This document shows, one piece after another, positions 1-9,260 of a stretch of 64,000 nt of DNA. The DNA is taken from the NCBI GenBank assembly GCA_039811225.1, contig JBDHYG010000001.1:1-64000 (forward strand). The letters run 5' to 3'. The DNA is from JAFDXJ01 sp039811225. GTDB taxonomy: Bacteria > Bacteroidota > Bacteroidia > Chitinophagales > Chitinophagaceae. Each line of letters begins with the position of its first letter. The first letter of the stretch is position 1. A model generated the notes under the pieces. That model searched no databases, was not told where the DNA came from, and saw only the letters and a list, made by a program, of their open reading frames with translations. Position numbers and translations under genes: made by a program.

Positions 1-1567
1 CCTGTTTTTTTTCATTCAGCGAATCGTTGATGGCTGCTTTCAGTTGCGGGGAAAGCATGATCCGGCCTTTTTCTTTCTGAACAATTCTTTTCAGGTCAAT
101 GATCTCCAGTGTCGGCAGGTTGACTTTTCCAAAACGCTCTTCCAACACCACTTTTCCATATTTATTTTTATCCGCATTATACAATGTTTCCAATGAAGGG
201 GTGGCACTGCCTAATAATACCTGTGCTCCTGTTAGGGTAGAAAGATAAATGGCTGCATCCCTCCCCTGGTAACGTGGCGCCGGATCCTGCTGTTTATAGG
301 ATGGATCATGTTCTTCATCAACTATGATAAGGGATAATTGCTGAAAGGGAAGAAACAAAGCAGAGCGGGCACCCAATACAATACTCGCCTGGCCGCTTTT
401 AACACGGTTCCATATTTCCACTCGTTCATGCGGATTAAAGCGGGAATGATAAACAATAATATGACCTCCAAAATATTTTTGCAACCGCCGGATAAGTTGC
501 GCCGTGAGCGCTATTTCCGGCAACATATAAAGTACCTGTTTCCCGGCTTTCAATTGTGTCTCCATCAGCCGGGCATAAATTTGTGTTTTACCACTGGCAG
601 TTACACCATGTAATAAACACACTTCTTTTTCTTTAAAAACGGACTGGATATTTTCTATTGCTTTTTGCTGTGCATCCGACAATTCAAAATCAATATGTAT
701 GGATGCGGGTAATTGCGGGATCCTGTCCACGTTCATTTGCCGTACAAGTAAAATTTGCTTTTCGGTTAAAGCTTTCAATTGTTGTGCAGTGGCATTTGAT
801 TTCTTCAGCAGGTCAGCTCTTTTTACCTCCGGGGATTCTTTGGATAAATGCAAAAATGAAAGCAATAAAGCCAGTTGTTTCGGCGCTTTGCTCCAGGTAT
901 TCAGCAATAGTTCCAATTTTTCTTCTGACCTGAATTGTGGATGGAGTGTAACATAAGTTTCTGTTTTGGGTTTGAATTTTTCCACGAGGTGCTCATAAAT
1001 AAAACAAATCTTTTTATCCAATAGTTTTTTTACAACCGGGTACACATGTGCTTTATCCAATACCTGCTGCACTTCATTCATTTTCAAAGAACGTTTTATT
1101 TCCAATGCTTCATAAATCATGAACTCATCATTGCTTAAGGATGCCGGATCTGTTTCTGTTGTTTCATTGAATTGCAGGATACTTTCACTCGTCAATTTGA
1201 AATTAGCTGGTATGGCGGCCTGCATGACTTCGCCCTGGGTACACATATAATAATGCGCCATCCATTGCCAGAAAGTCAATTGTTTTTCATACACAATCGG
1301 TTCCTCATCCAGGACATTCAGGATGGGCTTTGGAGAAAATGCTTCCGGTTTTTTATGGACAAGTTGTTGTACAATGCCGGCATATTTTTTTTGCCGCAGT
1401 TCCACTTCCACGCGCACACCCGGTTGCACAACAGGCCTGAACTCCGATGGAATATACCAGGTATAATTCCGGGGAAGCGCCAGAGGGATAATGATTTCTG
1501 CATAGGCTGCTTCTTCCGGGTCAGGTACAATAAGGGCTGCCTCGTTGTTGTCCGATTGAGCGCTCAT
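1..1567 (-). CDS. priA: Primosomal protein N' (replication restart helicase), C-terminus cut off by window edge
   Basis: PriA is a superfamily 2 DNA helicase that rebuilds the replisome at stalled forks. The frame runs from ATG at 1567 to the window edge without a stop, giving about 522 residues, so roughly the last third of the protein is outside. The N-terminal DNA-binding part is visible (around residue 40, PGVRVEVELRQKKYAGIV). The Walker A region reads GVTASGKT, with Ala where GVTGSGKT is usual, and the Walker B box is DEEH at residues 417-420. The zinc-binding cysteines and second helicase lobe are not in the window. It is transcribed in the same direction as plsC, 62 bases upstream. Confidence 0.95.
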   Translation of the reverse strand, partial: MSAQSDNNEAALIVPDPEEAAYAEIIIPLALPRNYTWYIPSEFRPVVQPGVRVEVELRQKKYAGIVQQLVHKKPEAFSPKPILNVLDEEPIVYEKQLTFWQWMAHYYMCTQGEVMQAAIPANFKLTSESILQFNETTETDPASLSNDEFMIYEALEIKRSLKMNEVQQVLDKAHVYPVVKKLLDKKICFIYEHLVEKFKPKTETYVTLHPQFRSEEKLELLLNTWSKAPKQLALLLSFLHLSKESPEVKRADLLKKSNATAQQLKALTEKQILLVRQMNVDRIPQLPASIHIDFELSDAQQKAIENIQSVFKEKEVCLLHGVTASGKTQIYARLMETQLKAGKQVLYMLPEIALTAQLIRRLQKYFGGHIIVYHSRFNPHERVEIWNRVKSGQASIVLGARSALFLPFQQLSLIIVDEEHDPSYKQQDPAPRYQGRDAAIYLSTLTGAQVLLGSATPSLETLYNADKNKYGKVVLEERFGKVNLPTLEIIDLKRIVQKEKGRIMLSPQLKAAINDSLNEKKQ

Positions 1568-1629
1568 GGTATGTTTTTTTTCTGTTGCAGGCACATGCGA
1601 ATATAACCAGGAAAATTCCTTCCAGGAAA

Positions 1630-2373
1630 TTAGCTGTATTGCAACAATGCTTTTTCCATTTGCTGGTAGGCCTGTTGTTTCAGTGCAGGCAGGTCTTTAA
1701 GTTGTAAACCGGCTACCGGTATTTCCGGCAGGAAAATGGTGCGGCAAATTCCCGGAGTAAGTTCAAAAAGCCCACGATAATGCAAGCGGTGTATAGTATC
1801 CGGGAAGATCATAGGTAAAACAGGTGTTTGCGTTTCTATGGCAATTCTAAAAGCGCCGTCAAAAAAATCTTTTAAGGGTTTGCCTGTTTCATTAAAAGTC
1901 CCTTCGGGAAAAATAAAAATAGAAATTCCATGATCTATGGCGGATTTCAGGGCACGAACACTGCGTGCTCTTTTTTCCGGGCTACTGCGGTCAACCAGGA
2001 TAGCGGCTGATTTATAGATCCATCCAAAGACCGGCATATGGATCATTTCCCTTTTCCCCAAAGCCCGTATCGGTTGCCGAATAGAGCGAACCAGGGCAGG
2101 AATATCCAGGTATGAGATATGATTGGCGATGAAAATGTAACGTCCTTTTTTTGAAAAAGGCTGTGTATATATTTCCTTATGCCTGATTCCGACAAAAAAA
2201 TACCAGGCTGCCGCCCAGCAGGTACAAATGCGATAAATAATATTCCCACCTTTTATTTTTCCAAACAGCAATGCAAGCAAAACAAAAGGCAGTACCAGGA
2301 ACATGAGCAGGCAAAAGATGAATAATGCATAGATGCAATACACGATCTGCAATAGCCGGCGGAAGAATTTCAT
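1630..2373 (-). CDS. plsC: 1-acyl-sn-glycerol-3-phosphate acyltransferase
   Basis: This membrane enzyme acylates lysophosphatidic acid to phosphatidic acid in phospholipid synthesis. The acyltransferase signature NHxxxxD is at residues 84-90 (NHISYLD) and FPEGT at 155-159. A hydrophobic N-terminal segment (about residues 8-35) fits a membrane anchor. I place the start at ATG 2373 (247 residues), because the longer open frame upstream would run into the end of the cystathionine beta-synthase gene. The gap to that gene is 22 bases, so the two are probably co-transcribed. Length is normal for bacterial PlsC. The exact acyl substrate cannot be read from sequence. Confidence 0.9.
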   Translation of the reverse strand: MKFFRRLLQIVYCIYALFIFCLLMFLVLPFVLLALLFGKIKGGNIIYRICTCWAAAWYFFVGIRHKEIYTQPFSKKGRYIFIANHISYLDIPALVRSIRQPIRALGKREMIHMPVFGWIYKSAAILVDRSSPEKRARSVRALKSAIDHGISIFIFPEGTFNETGKPLKDFFDGAFRIAIETQTPVLPMIFPDTIHRLHYRGLFELTPGICRTIFLPEIPVAGLQLKDLPALKQQAYQQMEKALLQYS

Positions 2374-2395
2374 GCCTGTATTAATTTTGAAAATA

Positions 2396-3751
2396 TTATC
2401 CGGCCATACTTTGGATGATATCGTATTTCGTAACGATATGATAATTGCCTGTTTCATCCCTCGAAAGGATTGCACCATTTTCTTTTGTAATGAGTTTTCC
2501 CATTTTTTCTACCGGTGTGGAAAAATCCACCACGGGATAAGGCGCTTCCAGGATATTTTTTACCGGTAGGTGTTGTAGGTCAATATTGGCAAACACTTTC
2601 TGAAATAAACCACTCTCGCTTACGCTGCCAATTATTTCCCCGTTTTCAAATACCGGGATATTTTCAATATTATATTTCTTCATCAATTCCACCGCTGCCG
2701 ATACCGGTTGATGGCCTTCGAGTATAATCAGTTTCTTTTGGCCACGTGCTGATACGATATCTTTAAATGTTTTCACTTCAAGGAAGCCACGCTCCAGCAT
2801 CCACTGATCATTATAAATTTTTGCCACATAACGGCTACCATGATCATGAAAAATACACACTACGACATCGCCTTTTTTCAAAGAATTTTTTAGCTGCATT
2901 AAGCCCTGTAAACAACTGCCGGCGCTATACCCACAAAACAGGCCTTCTTCTTTCGCGAGCCGCCTTGCCATGATGGCGCCATTTTTATCGCTGACCTGTT
3001 CGAAGTAATCAATAACGGACATATTATAATTATCCGGTACAAAGTCTTCCCCAAAACCTTCGGAAATGTAGGGATATACTTCATTCATGTCCACTTCTCC
3101 GGTACGGAAATATTTTGTCAGTAATGAACCTTCCACATCAATGGCCCAAACCTGAATTGCCGGGTTTTTTTCTTTTAAAAACATCGCCGTTCCCGTAACC
3201 GTACCACCTGTTCCGGCTGTACATACCAGATGGGTTATTTTGCCTTCTGTTTGTTCCCATATTTCCGGGCCGGTAGTTTCATAATGTGCCAGGCGATTCG
3301 CAAGGTTATTGTATTGATCAAAATGAAAACTGTTGGGAATTTCTTTGGCTAATCTTTTTGCAACGGAATAATAGCTTGCGGGGTCTTCCGGTTCTACATT
3401 AGTAGGGCACACAATTACTTCAGCACCTACGGCTTTGAGGATATCAATTTTCTCTTTGCTTTGTTTATCCGTAGTGGTGAAAATGCATTTATATCCTTTA
3501 ACGGTGGCGGCCAGTGCCAGGCCCATGCCCGTATTGCCGGATGTACATTCAATGATGGTACCACCCGGTTTTAATTTTCCTTCCTGCTCGGCCACTTCCA
3601 CCATTTTTACCGCCATTCGGTCCTTGATGGAATTCCCGGGATTAAAGTAATCTACTTTCGCCAGGACAGTACAAGGCAGGTCTTTGGTTATTTTATTGAG
3701 TCGGATTAGAGGAGTATTGCCAATCGTTTCTAAAATATTATTCAACCACAT
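2396..3751 (-). CDS. Cystathionine beta-synthase-like PLP enzyme with C-terminal CBS domain pair
   Basis: A fold-type II PLP enzyme of the cystathionine beta-synthase / cysteine synthase family, 451 residues from ATG 3751. The PLP lysine is in the SIKDR motif (K43), and SGNTGMG is the substrate loop. Residues from about 340 to the end form two CBS motifs (EGHQPVSAAVELMKKY and a second near the C-terminus), the regulatory Bateman module found in eukaryotic-type CBS and absent from plain CysK. The family condenses serine with homocysteine; cysteine synthase activity cannot be excluded. A TTG at 3769 would add six residues, but a good -7 box covers that TTG, so ATG is preferred. No cystathionine lyase lies next to it. 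Confidence 0.88.
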   Translation of the reverse strand: MWLNNILETIGNTPLIRLNKITKDLPCTVLAKVDYFNPGNSIKDRMAVKMVEVAEQEGKLKPGGTIIECTSGNTGMGLALAATVKGYKCIFTTTDKQSKEKIDILKAVGAEVIVCPTNVEPEDPASYYSVAKRLAKEIPNSFHFDQYNNLANRLAHYETTGPEIWEQTEGKITHLVCTAGTGGTVTGTAMFLKEKNPAIQVWAIDVEGSLLTKYFRTGEVDMNEVYPYISEGFGEDFVPDNYNMSVIDYFEQVSDKNGAIMARRLAKEEGLFCGYSAGSCLQGLMQLKNSLKKGDVVVCIFHDHGSRYVAKIYNDQWMLERGFLEVKTFKDIVSARGQKKLIILEGHQPVSAAVELMKKYNIENIPVFENGEIIGSVSESGLFQKVFANIDLQHLPVKNILEAPYPVVDFSTPVEKMGKLITKENGAILSRDETGNYHIVTKYDIIQSMAG

Positions 3752-3766
3752 ATTTTTCTTTTCCGG

Positions 3767-3774
3767 CAAATGTA
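3767..3774 (-). promoter_or_regulatory. -7 promoter box (TACATTTG) of the cystathionine beta-synthase gene
   Basis: On the minus strand the octamer TACATTTG matches the Bacteroidota -7 consensus TAnnTTTG exactly and ends 15 bases before ATG 3751. I see no clear TTG -33 element 19-22 bases upstream. It argues against translation from the upstream TTG, which lies inside the box. Confidence 0.45.
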
Positions 3775-3849
3775 CAATATATGGTGCAGATGAATAAAGC
3801 AGGTGTAATCTTCACTTGCTTCTGCTTTTAAGAAAAAAAATTTCAACAA

Positions 3850-4335
3850 TTATTTTAATGTATAGCGAATGGCAATGCCACCCCAGCCACCTTCAAAATA
3901 ATTATAGCCAACAAAATTAAATGATGGTTGCCAGTCGAGGCTGAGATTGATAGGCGCTCCCGAAAACTTATAATCCAGTCCCAATACCCCATCAATCCCG
4001 AAAGCTAAGCCACCATCATCAGCAGGATGATCATCTTTCCAATGATCACTCCAGCCACCGATATGTGCTCCCGGGCCGGCATACCATTTCAAACCAGCCA
4101 CCCCATTGATATCTCCGTGAAATTCATAGAGACCGGTTACCCGGAAACCGTCATTCCAAAAATAACCCAGGCCTTCCAGTGCCGCATTGTCTTTTATAAA
4201 ATGTTTTACGGTAAGGGCGCCCGGATAAAATTTTATACCAATAGCTGTTTGATAACTACTACCCGTATTCTGCGCATTAACTTGTATCAGGAAAAAACTG
4301 GCAATGACAACCAGTACAAATTTTCGATTCATCAT
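3850..4335 (-). CDS. Small exported protein, outer-membrane-barrel-like (paralogue of next gene)
   Basis: 161 residues beginning with a signal peptide (MMNRKFVLVVIASFFLIQVNAQ, cleavage likely after the Ala). The mature part has alternating aromatic/glycine strands and ends GGIAIRYTLK, resembling the last strand of an outer-membrane beta-barrel. Shared blocks such as GLYEF, WYAGPGAH, LGLDYK and INLSLDWQPS appear at the same places in the upstream gene, so the two are tandem duplicates. A distance of 24 bases suggests co-transcription. I recognise no named family; function unknown, and surface or periplasmic location is inferred. Confidence 0.8.
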   Translation of the reverse strand: MMNRKFVLVVIASFFLIQVNAQNTGSSYQTAIGIKFYPGALTVKHFIKDNAALEGLGYFWNDGFRVTGLYEFHGDINGVAGLKWYAGPGAHIGGWSDHWKDDHPADDGGLAFGIDGVLGLDYKFSGAPINLSLDWQPSFNFVGYNYFEGGWGGIAIRYTLK

Positions 4336-4359
4336 TTTTTATTTTTTAGATTTATGTTT

Positions 4360-4824
4360 TTAAAAAGTAAAGCGTACGGCAATTCCTCCACTTGCCGGAG
4401 CAAAAGAAGCATCCCCGATTAAAGTAACCGATGGTTGCCAATCCAGGCTCAGGTTGATAGGGATATCTGGAATTTTATAATCCAGGCCAATGATCCCATC
4501 AATACCGAGATCCGTTTTACTGTTGTATTCATTTTTATACTGATCTTTCCAGAATCCGACATGCACCCCGGGCCCTACAAACCAGGACAGGCTGGGGATT
4601 TGGGGAAATGCATAAAAATTAAATTCATACAGGCCGCTCACGCGAAAACCTTTATTCCAGGCAGTTGCCTGCAACTCAAGATTACGGGTATCAGAAACAA
4701 AATTTTTATAGGTTACAGCAAAACCACCGGGGACTTTTATACCAAGCGCTTTATGATAAGGCGCTTGCGCCATACCGGCTGAACAAAAAAGCAGGAGGGA
4801 GCTAATAACCAGGAAACTTTTCAT
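4360..4824 (-). CDS. Small exported protein, outer-membrane-barrel-like (paralogue of previous gene)
   Basis: 154 residues with a signal peptide (MKSFLVISSLLLFCSAGMAQ). The mature sequence repeats the architecture of its downstream neighbour: YHKALGIKV at the start, GLYEFN, WFVGPGVHVGFW, LGIDGIIGLDYKIP, INLSLDWQPS, and the end GGIAVRFTF, an aromatic-ended strand as in outer-membrane barrels. The two are about half identical by eye, so this is an old duplication. It is the first gene of the pair. Function unknown. Confidence 0.8.
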   Translation of the reverse strand: MKSFLVISSLLLFCSAGMAQAPYHKALGIKVPGGFAVTYKNFVSDTRNLELQATAWNKGFRVSGLYEFNFYAFPQIPSLSWFVGPGVHVGFWKDQYKNEYNSKTDLGIDGIIGLDYKIPDIPINLSLDWQPSVTLIGDASFAPASGGIAVRFTF

Positions 4825-4930
4825 GCTTCACATAAACAAGAATTACACCAAATTATTGCAGGCATTGATTTTAATTTCCTGTTAAAGATGAAGATAACAA
4901 AAAGATAATGTTGAAAGTGTTGTTGGTTGG

Positions 4931-6328
4931 TTACACTTGTTTTATTTCCGCTACTAATTTTTGCAAAACAGATTTTGCATCTCCAAATAACATGGAAGTT
5001 TTTGGCTGAAAGAATAATTCATTTTCAATACCGGCATAACCGGGCTTCATACTGCGTTTATTTACAATGACCATTTTAGCTTCTTCCACTTCGAGGACAG
5101 GCATACCATAGATTGGTGAAGACGGATCATTTTTGGCTGCCGGGTTGACCACATCATTGGCACCTAATACTAAAACCACATCCGCGGATTTAAATTCTTC
5201 ATTCGCCTGTTCCATTTCCAGTAATTTATCATAACTCACATCGGCTTCCGCTAACAAAACATTCATATGTCCGGGCATTCTTCCGGCTACGGGATGAATG
5301 GCGTATAATACGGTAACATCTTTTTCTTCCAGGGCTTTTTCCAGTTCATGACAGGTATGTTGTGCCTGTGCTACTGCCAGGCCATAACCGGGAACTATAA
5401 TTACTTTCCGGGCATAACTCATTGCTATCGCTGCATCATACAATGTAATCTCTTTGTAAGTTCCACCGGATGCGCTTTTTGCCTGCGCTCCTCCAGCGTT
5501 TCCACCAAATGAACCAATTAACACATTCGAGAGTGAACGGTTCATGGCTTTACACATTAAAATAGTAAGTAGTGTACCTGCAGCACCCACCAGGATACCA
5601 CCGGTGAGCATTACTTTATTGTCATACAAAAAACCGCCACAGGCTGCTGCCACACCGGTGAAAGAATTTAATAAAGAAATCACTACCGGCATATCAGCTC
5701 CTCCAATGGGCAACACAAACATTACTCCATATAACAACGCTAACGCGAACACCACGTAAAATAATAGATGATTGCCGCCATCTAGTTTTAATACCAGGTA
5801 AACAGCCAACACAAGGATACAACAGAAAATTACCAGGTTAAAAATATGCTGGCCTTTGAAAGCAAAATCTTTGAACGTGCCATTTAGTTTTCCCCAGGCA
5901 ATCATACTCCCGGCAAAAGAAACCGAACCGATAATCAATCCGGCAAAAATAATGGGTAAGTTGCCCATGGTACCATTCTCCATCATGTGTTGAAATTCCA
6001 CTATAGAGATTAAGGCTGCACAAGCACCTCCCATACCATTAAACATACTAACCATTTCCGGCATAGCCGTCATTTTCACTTTCTTAGCGGCCAATGTACC
6101 AATGATGCTTCCAATGACCAGGCCCGCGGCTATCCAGCCATAATTATGTAAGCCTTCGCCTTTCGCATCTTTATATAAAAAAAGAGTAGCCAGGATAGCA
6201 ATACTCATTCCCCCTGCGGCCAACAGGTTCCCTTTGCGGGCACTGGCCGGATTGGATAACATTTTTAATCCTACAATAAAACTAACGGAACCTAAAATAT
6301 AGCAAACAGTTAGTAATGAAAGCTCCAT
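4931..6328 (-). CDS. pntB: NAD(P) transhydrogenase subunit beta
   Basis: The beta subunit of the proton-translocating transhydrogenase, which moves hydride from NADH to NADP+ using the proton gradient and so supplies NADPH. 465 residues: the first 270 or so are a bundle of hydrophobic helices (membrane domain dII), and the rest is the soluble NADP-binding domain dIII, with GYGLAVAQAQH, HPVAGRMPGHMNVLLAEA and LVLGANDVVNPAA, all classic PntB blocks. Last gene of the three-gene pnt operon; 43 bases separate it from the small alpha-2 gene. Length and motifs are normal. Confidence 0.96.
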   Translation of the reverse strand: MELSLLTVCYILGSVSFIVGLKMLSNPASARKGNLLAAGGMSIAILATLFLYKDAKGEGLHNYGWIAAGLVIGSIIGTLAAKKVKMTAMPEMVSMFNGMGGACAALISIVEFQHMMENGTMGNLPIIFAGLIIGSVSFAGSMIAWGKLNGTFKDFAFKGQHIFNLVIFCCILVLAVYLVLKLDGGNHLLFYVVFALALLYGVMFVLPIGGADMPVVISLLNSFTGVAAACGGFLYDNKVMLTGGILVGAAGTLLTILMCKAMNRSLSNVLIGSFGGNAGGAQAKSASGGTYKEITLYDAAIAMSYARKVIIVPGYGLAVAQAQHTCHELEKALEEKDVTVLYAIHPVAGRMPGHMNVLLAEADVSYDKLLEMEQANEEFKSADVVLVLGANDVVNPAAKNDPSSPIYGMPVLEVEEAKMVIVNKRSMKPGYAGIENELFFQPKTSMLFGDAKSVLQKLVAEIKQV

Positions 6329-6371
6329 AAAATTTTTTATATAAAGTTGAATAATTTGACTTCCATTAAAA

Positions 6372-6683
6372 TTACTTTTTCTTATTCCGGAACATTTCCA
6401 ACATTCTATCTGTTACCACAAAACCGCCCACTACATTTAAGGTTCCCAGTATCACCGCCAGGAAACCCAGGATTAGGGCTGCATAATTATCAGGTTCTGC
6501 TTCTCCCATTACAATGATAGCGCCTATGATTACCACTCCATGAATCGCATTGGCGCCACTCATTAAAGGCGTATGTAATACCGAGGGTACCCGGCCGATA
6601 ATCTCTACGCCCAGGAAAATCATCAGGATTACGATATAAATATATTCCTGATGTATTTGAATCCAGTTTAGAAATTGTTCCAT
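6372..6683 (-). CDS. pntAB: NAD(P) transhydrogenase subunit alpha 2 (membrane part)
   Basis: 103 residues corresponding to the C-terminal membrane section of E. coli PntA, made as a separate protein as in Rhodospirillum and many Bacteroidota. It contains the conserved SVLHTPLMSGANAIHGVVI segment and three to four hydrophobic helices, followed by a short basic tail. It completes domain dII together with PntB. It lies 11 bases after the alpha-1 gene. Confidence 0.94.
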   Translation of the reverse strand: MEQFLNWIQIHQEYIYIVILMIFLGVEIIGRVPSVLHTPLMSGANAIHGVVIIGAIIVMGEAEPDNYAALILGFLAVILGTLNVVGGFVVTDRMLEMFRNKKK

Positions 6684-6694
6684 ATTTTCCTGAT

Positions 6695-7822
6695 TTATTT
6701 ATTCATTTGAGCAAGTAAGCGTTCATTACAGATTTTTCCATCATACACCACACAGGCACCTTTTACAATTTCATCTGCAAAATCGAGCTGCCATTTTCCT
6801 TCTTTCGTTAAAACCAGGTGGAGGAAATTCAGCACATTCTTTCCATACAATTTACTGGCATCGGCTGGCACGGTAGAAGCCAGATTACTGTTGCCTATAA
6901 TGGTGATATTATTATAATGAATGGTCTCATCATTCCGGGTTTGTGTGGTGTTACCTCCGGTAGCAGCCGCCAGGTCTATGATTACAGAACCTGGTTTCAT
7001 AGATTGCAACATTTCTTCCGTAACCAGGATGGGTGCTTTTTTCCCGGGAATCTGTGCGGTAGTAATAATGATATCCGCTTTGACAACAGCATCGGCAATT
7101 TTTTGTTGTTGTTTTTGCTTATATGCTTCCGATTGTTCTACGGCATAGCCCCCGGCTGCAGAGGCATCTGCTGCTCCTTCCACTTCAATAAATTTAGCAC
7201 CCAGGCTTTTTACTTCTTCTTTCACTGCCGGCCTGGTATCAAACACTTCCACCACGGCACCCAATCGCCGGGCTGTAGCAATTGCCTGCAAACCCGCAAC
7301 ACCGGCTCCCAGAATGAGTACTTTAGCGGGTGTTATACTTCCGGCTGCCGTCATAAACATGGGGAAATAATGTGCATACACACTGGCTGCCAACAGCACG
7401 GCTTTGTAGCCGGCAATATTTGCCTGGCTACTCAGGACATCCATACTTTGCGCCCGGGTAGTCCGGGGAAGCATATCGAGGCTAAAAATATTCAGTCCCT
7501 TTTGTGCCAGGTCGGTCATTACATCTGCATGGGACAAGGGTTGATATACGCCCAGCAAAGTAACATTCCTACTGATTTTTTCCAGGTCAGCTATTTCAGG
7601 AAGATGGATCGAAAGTATGAGTTCGCTTTCGGTAAGTACCCGAATACGGTCTGTACACTCTATGTTTTTTTCTATAAAAGATTTATCTGCTGCGAAAGCC
7701 TGAATTCCCGCGCCTTGTTCTACCAGGATTTTATTGTTTTGTTGCAAGAGTTGAAGGGCCTGGTCGGGTAAAAGCGAAACCCTGTTTTCATTTCCCGGTT
7801 CTTTCAAAATACCGATAGTCAT
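6695..7822 (-). CDS. pntAA: NAD(P) transhydrogenase subunit alpha 1 (NAD-binding)
   Basis: 375 residues forming the soluble NAD(H)-binding domain dI. It resembles alanine dehydrogenase: the N-terminal GILKEPGNENRVSLLPDQA block, the Rossmann motif VLILGAGVAGLQAIATARRLGA near residues 165-185, and RPAVKEEVKSLGAKFIE. It ends before any membrane helices, consistent with the split-alpha organisation (the membrane part is the next gene). First gene of the operon. The RQDxxxxx loop region expected in dI was not checked in detail. Confidence 0.95.
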   Translation of the reverse strand: MTIGILKEPGNENRVSLLPDQALQLLQQNNKILVEQGAGIQAFAADKSFIEKNIECTDRIRVLTESELILSIHLPEIADLEKISRNVTLLGVYQPLSHADVMTDLAQKGLNIFSLDMLPRTTRAQSMDVLSSQANIAGYKAVLLAASVYAHYFPMFMTAAGSITPAKVLILGAGVAGLQAIATARRLGAVVEVFDTRPAVKEEVKSLGAKFIEVEGAADASAAGGYAVEQSEAYKQKQQQKIADAVVKADIIITTAQIPGKKAPILVTEEMLQSMKPGSVIIDLAAATGGNTTQTRNDETIHYNNITIIGNSNLASTVPADASKLYGKNVLNFLHLVLTKEGKWQLDFADEIVKGACVVYDGKICNERLLAQMNK

Positions 7823-7911
7823 AATTGAAATTTAAGGCGCGGTTGAAATTATGTTTTATTGTTTATACACAAAAAAAATTACTTCTTTTTCTCAAAATTA
7901 ATTTTTTATGT

Positions 7912-8709
7912 TCAGTAACGAATTGTTACATCCTGCTTTTGCAATTGTTCCCGGCGAAAAAAAACAAGCCCGACAAAAAAGAGATCTATCGTAAGCCGTA
8001 CTTCCTGCCTGGCCTGGATTTCAGCCCAGGCTGCTTCCATTTCCGCACTCCAGTGGATATCATCAAAGACCAGGATACTGTCATTGCCCATACTGGGAAG
8101 CAGCTTATCAAAATATTGCAAAGTGGGCGCTTTGCTGTGATTACCATCAATAAAAGCAAAATCAATCTGCCTGAAACGTTGCGTAACCAAAGGCAATGTA
8201 TCCTTGAAATCACCGAGCATCAATTCCACATTATTAATAGATAGTTTACTAAAATTCTCCTTCGCAATTGTTGCTATAGCATCGGCTCCTTCCAATGTAA
8301 TCACCTGTGCCCGGGGATTTGCTTGCGCGAGGTAAGCAGTGGTAATACCAAGCGAAGTACCCAATTCGACTATCGTTGCCGGCTGGTAATATGCAATGAT
8401 ATGATGTAATAAACGGCTATATTTCCTGGGTTTCAGCGAAGTGCGTGCAATACCTGATACCTTTCTTTCGAGACCGGAAAAAACCCGGGAGCCCGCGCCA
8501 AAATCTCTAATAGTTATCGTTTGCTGATCAGCCAGCAAATTTTGACGAAGATTTTCTATTGCCGCAAAATACGACGGTTGTGTTTTACACTGTAAAACAT
8601 GCTCAACGAAATCATATACAAAAGGTGCATGGATACCATGACCCCGGCCATTTTTTGCCCGTAGCAAATACTGAATATATTTTAACGCAAGAGTGGTTTT
8701 GGAATACAT
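7912..8709 (-). CDS. Class I SAM-dependent methyltransferase (O-methyltransferase-like)
   Basis: 265 residues. The SAM-binding motif I is VELGTSLGITTAYLA, motif II ends ITLEGADA, and FAFIDGNHSKAPT followed by ILVFDDIHWSAEM resembles the metal-binding Asp region of caffeoyl-CoA/catechol O-methyltransferases. The N-terminus (RAKNGRGHGIHAPFVYDF) is a conserved extension of Bacteroidota homologues. It starts 14 bases after the folA stop, so it is likely the last gene of a thyA-folA-methyltransferase operon, though nothing links its substrate to folate. Substrate unknown. Confidence 0.85.
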   Translation of the reverse strand: MYSKTTLALKYIQYLLRAKNGRGHGIHAPFVYDFVEHVLQCKTQPSYFAAIENLRQNLLADQQTITIRDFGAGSRVFSGLERKVSGIARTSLKPRKYSRLLHHIIAYYQPATIVELGTSLGITTAYLAQANPRAQVITLEGADAIATIAKENFSKLSINNVELMLGDFKDTLPLVTQRFRQIDFAFIDGNHSKAPTLQYFDKLLPSMGNDSILVFDDIHWSAEMEAAWAEIQARQEVRLTIDLFFVGLVFFRREQLQKQDVTIRY

Positions 8710-8723
8710 GATCTGGACCGTGC

Positions 8724-9251
8724 TTATGTTGATTGATTTTCACTTTTCCTGACCCATTCCTCGAAACTATAATCGTATGCATGCTTTTCATCTTTATAAA
8801 AATCTTCTTTGAAAATACATTCCCATTCCTGTGGATCTATGGCCGGTATAAAAGCATCGGCATTTTCAAAATCTGCCTGTACCCGCGTCAGGTAAATTTT
8901 GGATGCAAGGTGTAAGGTTTGAAAATAAACTGATCCGCCGCCCAGGATCATAAGTTCCCGATAATCATTTTCCCAGGCAGCCTGTATAGCTTCTTCCACC
9001 GTATGCACTACCGTTATCCCGGCTGCCACAAAATTTTTATCATGTGTGAGCACCAAATTCCATCGGCCTTTCAGTGGATGTGACTGGATGGATTCAAATG
9101 TTTTCCGGCCCATCAACACCGGCATGCCCCAGGTTGTATTTTTGAAAAATGCCAGGTCATTAGGCAAATGCCAAAGCAGTTTATTATCTTTTCCAATAGC
9201 ATTATTCCGGGCAGCAGCGACAACGAAGCATATTTGAATTCCTTTGTGCAT
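8724..9251 (-). CDS. folA: Dihydrofolate reductase
   Basis: Reduces dihydrofolate to tetrahydrofolate with NADPH. 175 residues with the classic landmarks: ICFVVAAARNNAIGKDNKLLWHLPNDLAFFK (substrate and Met20-loop region, with Asp of LPNDL as the catalytic acid), GMPVLMGRKTFESI, and LMILGGGSVYFQ for the cofactor phosphate loop. It follows thyA by 9 bases; the pairing is functional, since thymidylate synthase is what produces dihydrofolate. Confidence 0.97.
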   Translation of the reverse strand: MHKGIQICFVVAAARNNAIGKDNKLLWHLPNDLAFFKNTTWGMPVLMGRKTFESIQSHPLKGRWNLVLTHDKNFVAAGITVVHTVEEAIQAAWENDYRELMILGGGSVYFQTLHLASKIYLTRVQADFENADAFIPAIDPQEWECIFKEDFYKDEKHAYDYSFEEWVRKSENQST

Positions 9252-9260
9252 GTACAGTTT

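Noticed and set aside
3752..3769. TTG start extending cystathionine beta-synthase by six residues
   Set aside because: The TTG is inside a perfect -7 promoter box; ATG 3751 fits the family N-terminus.
6818..7771. Long open frame (317 codons) on the plus strand opposite pntAA
   Set aside because: Lies entirely within a strongly conserved gene on the other strand; its product is Cys/His-rich with no domain and arises from the codon bias of the real gene.
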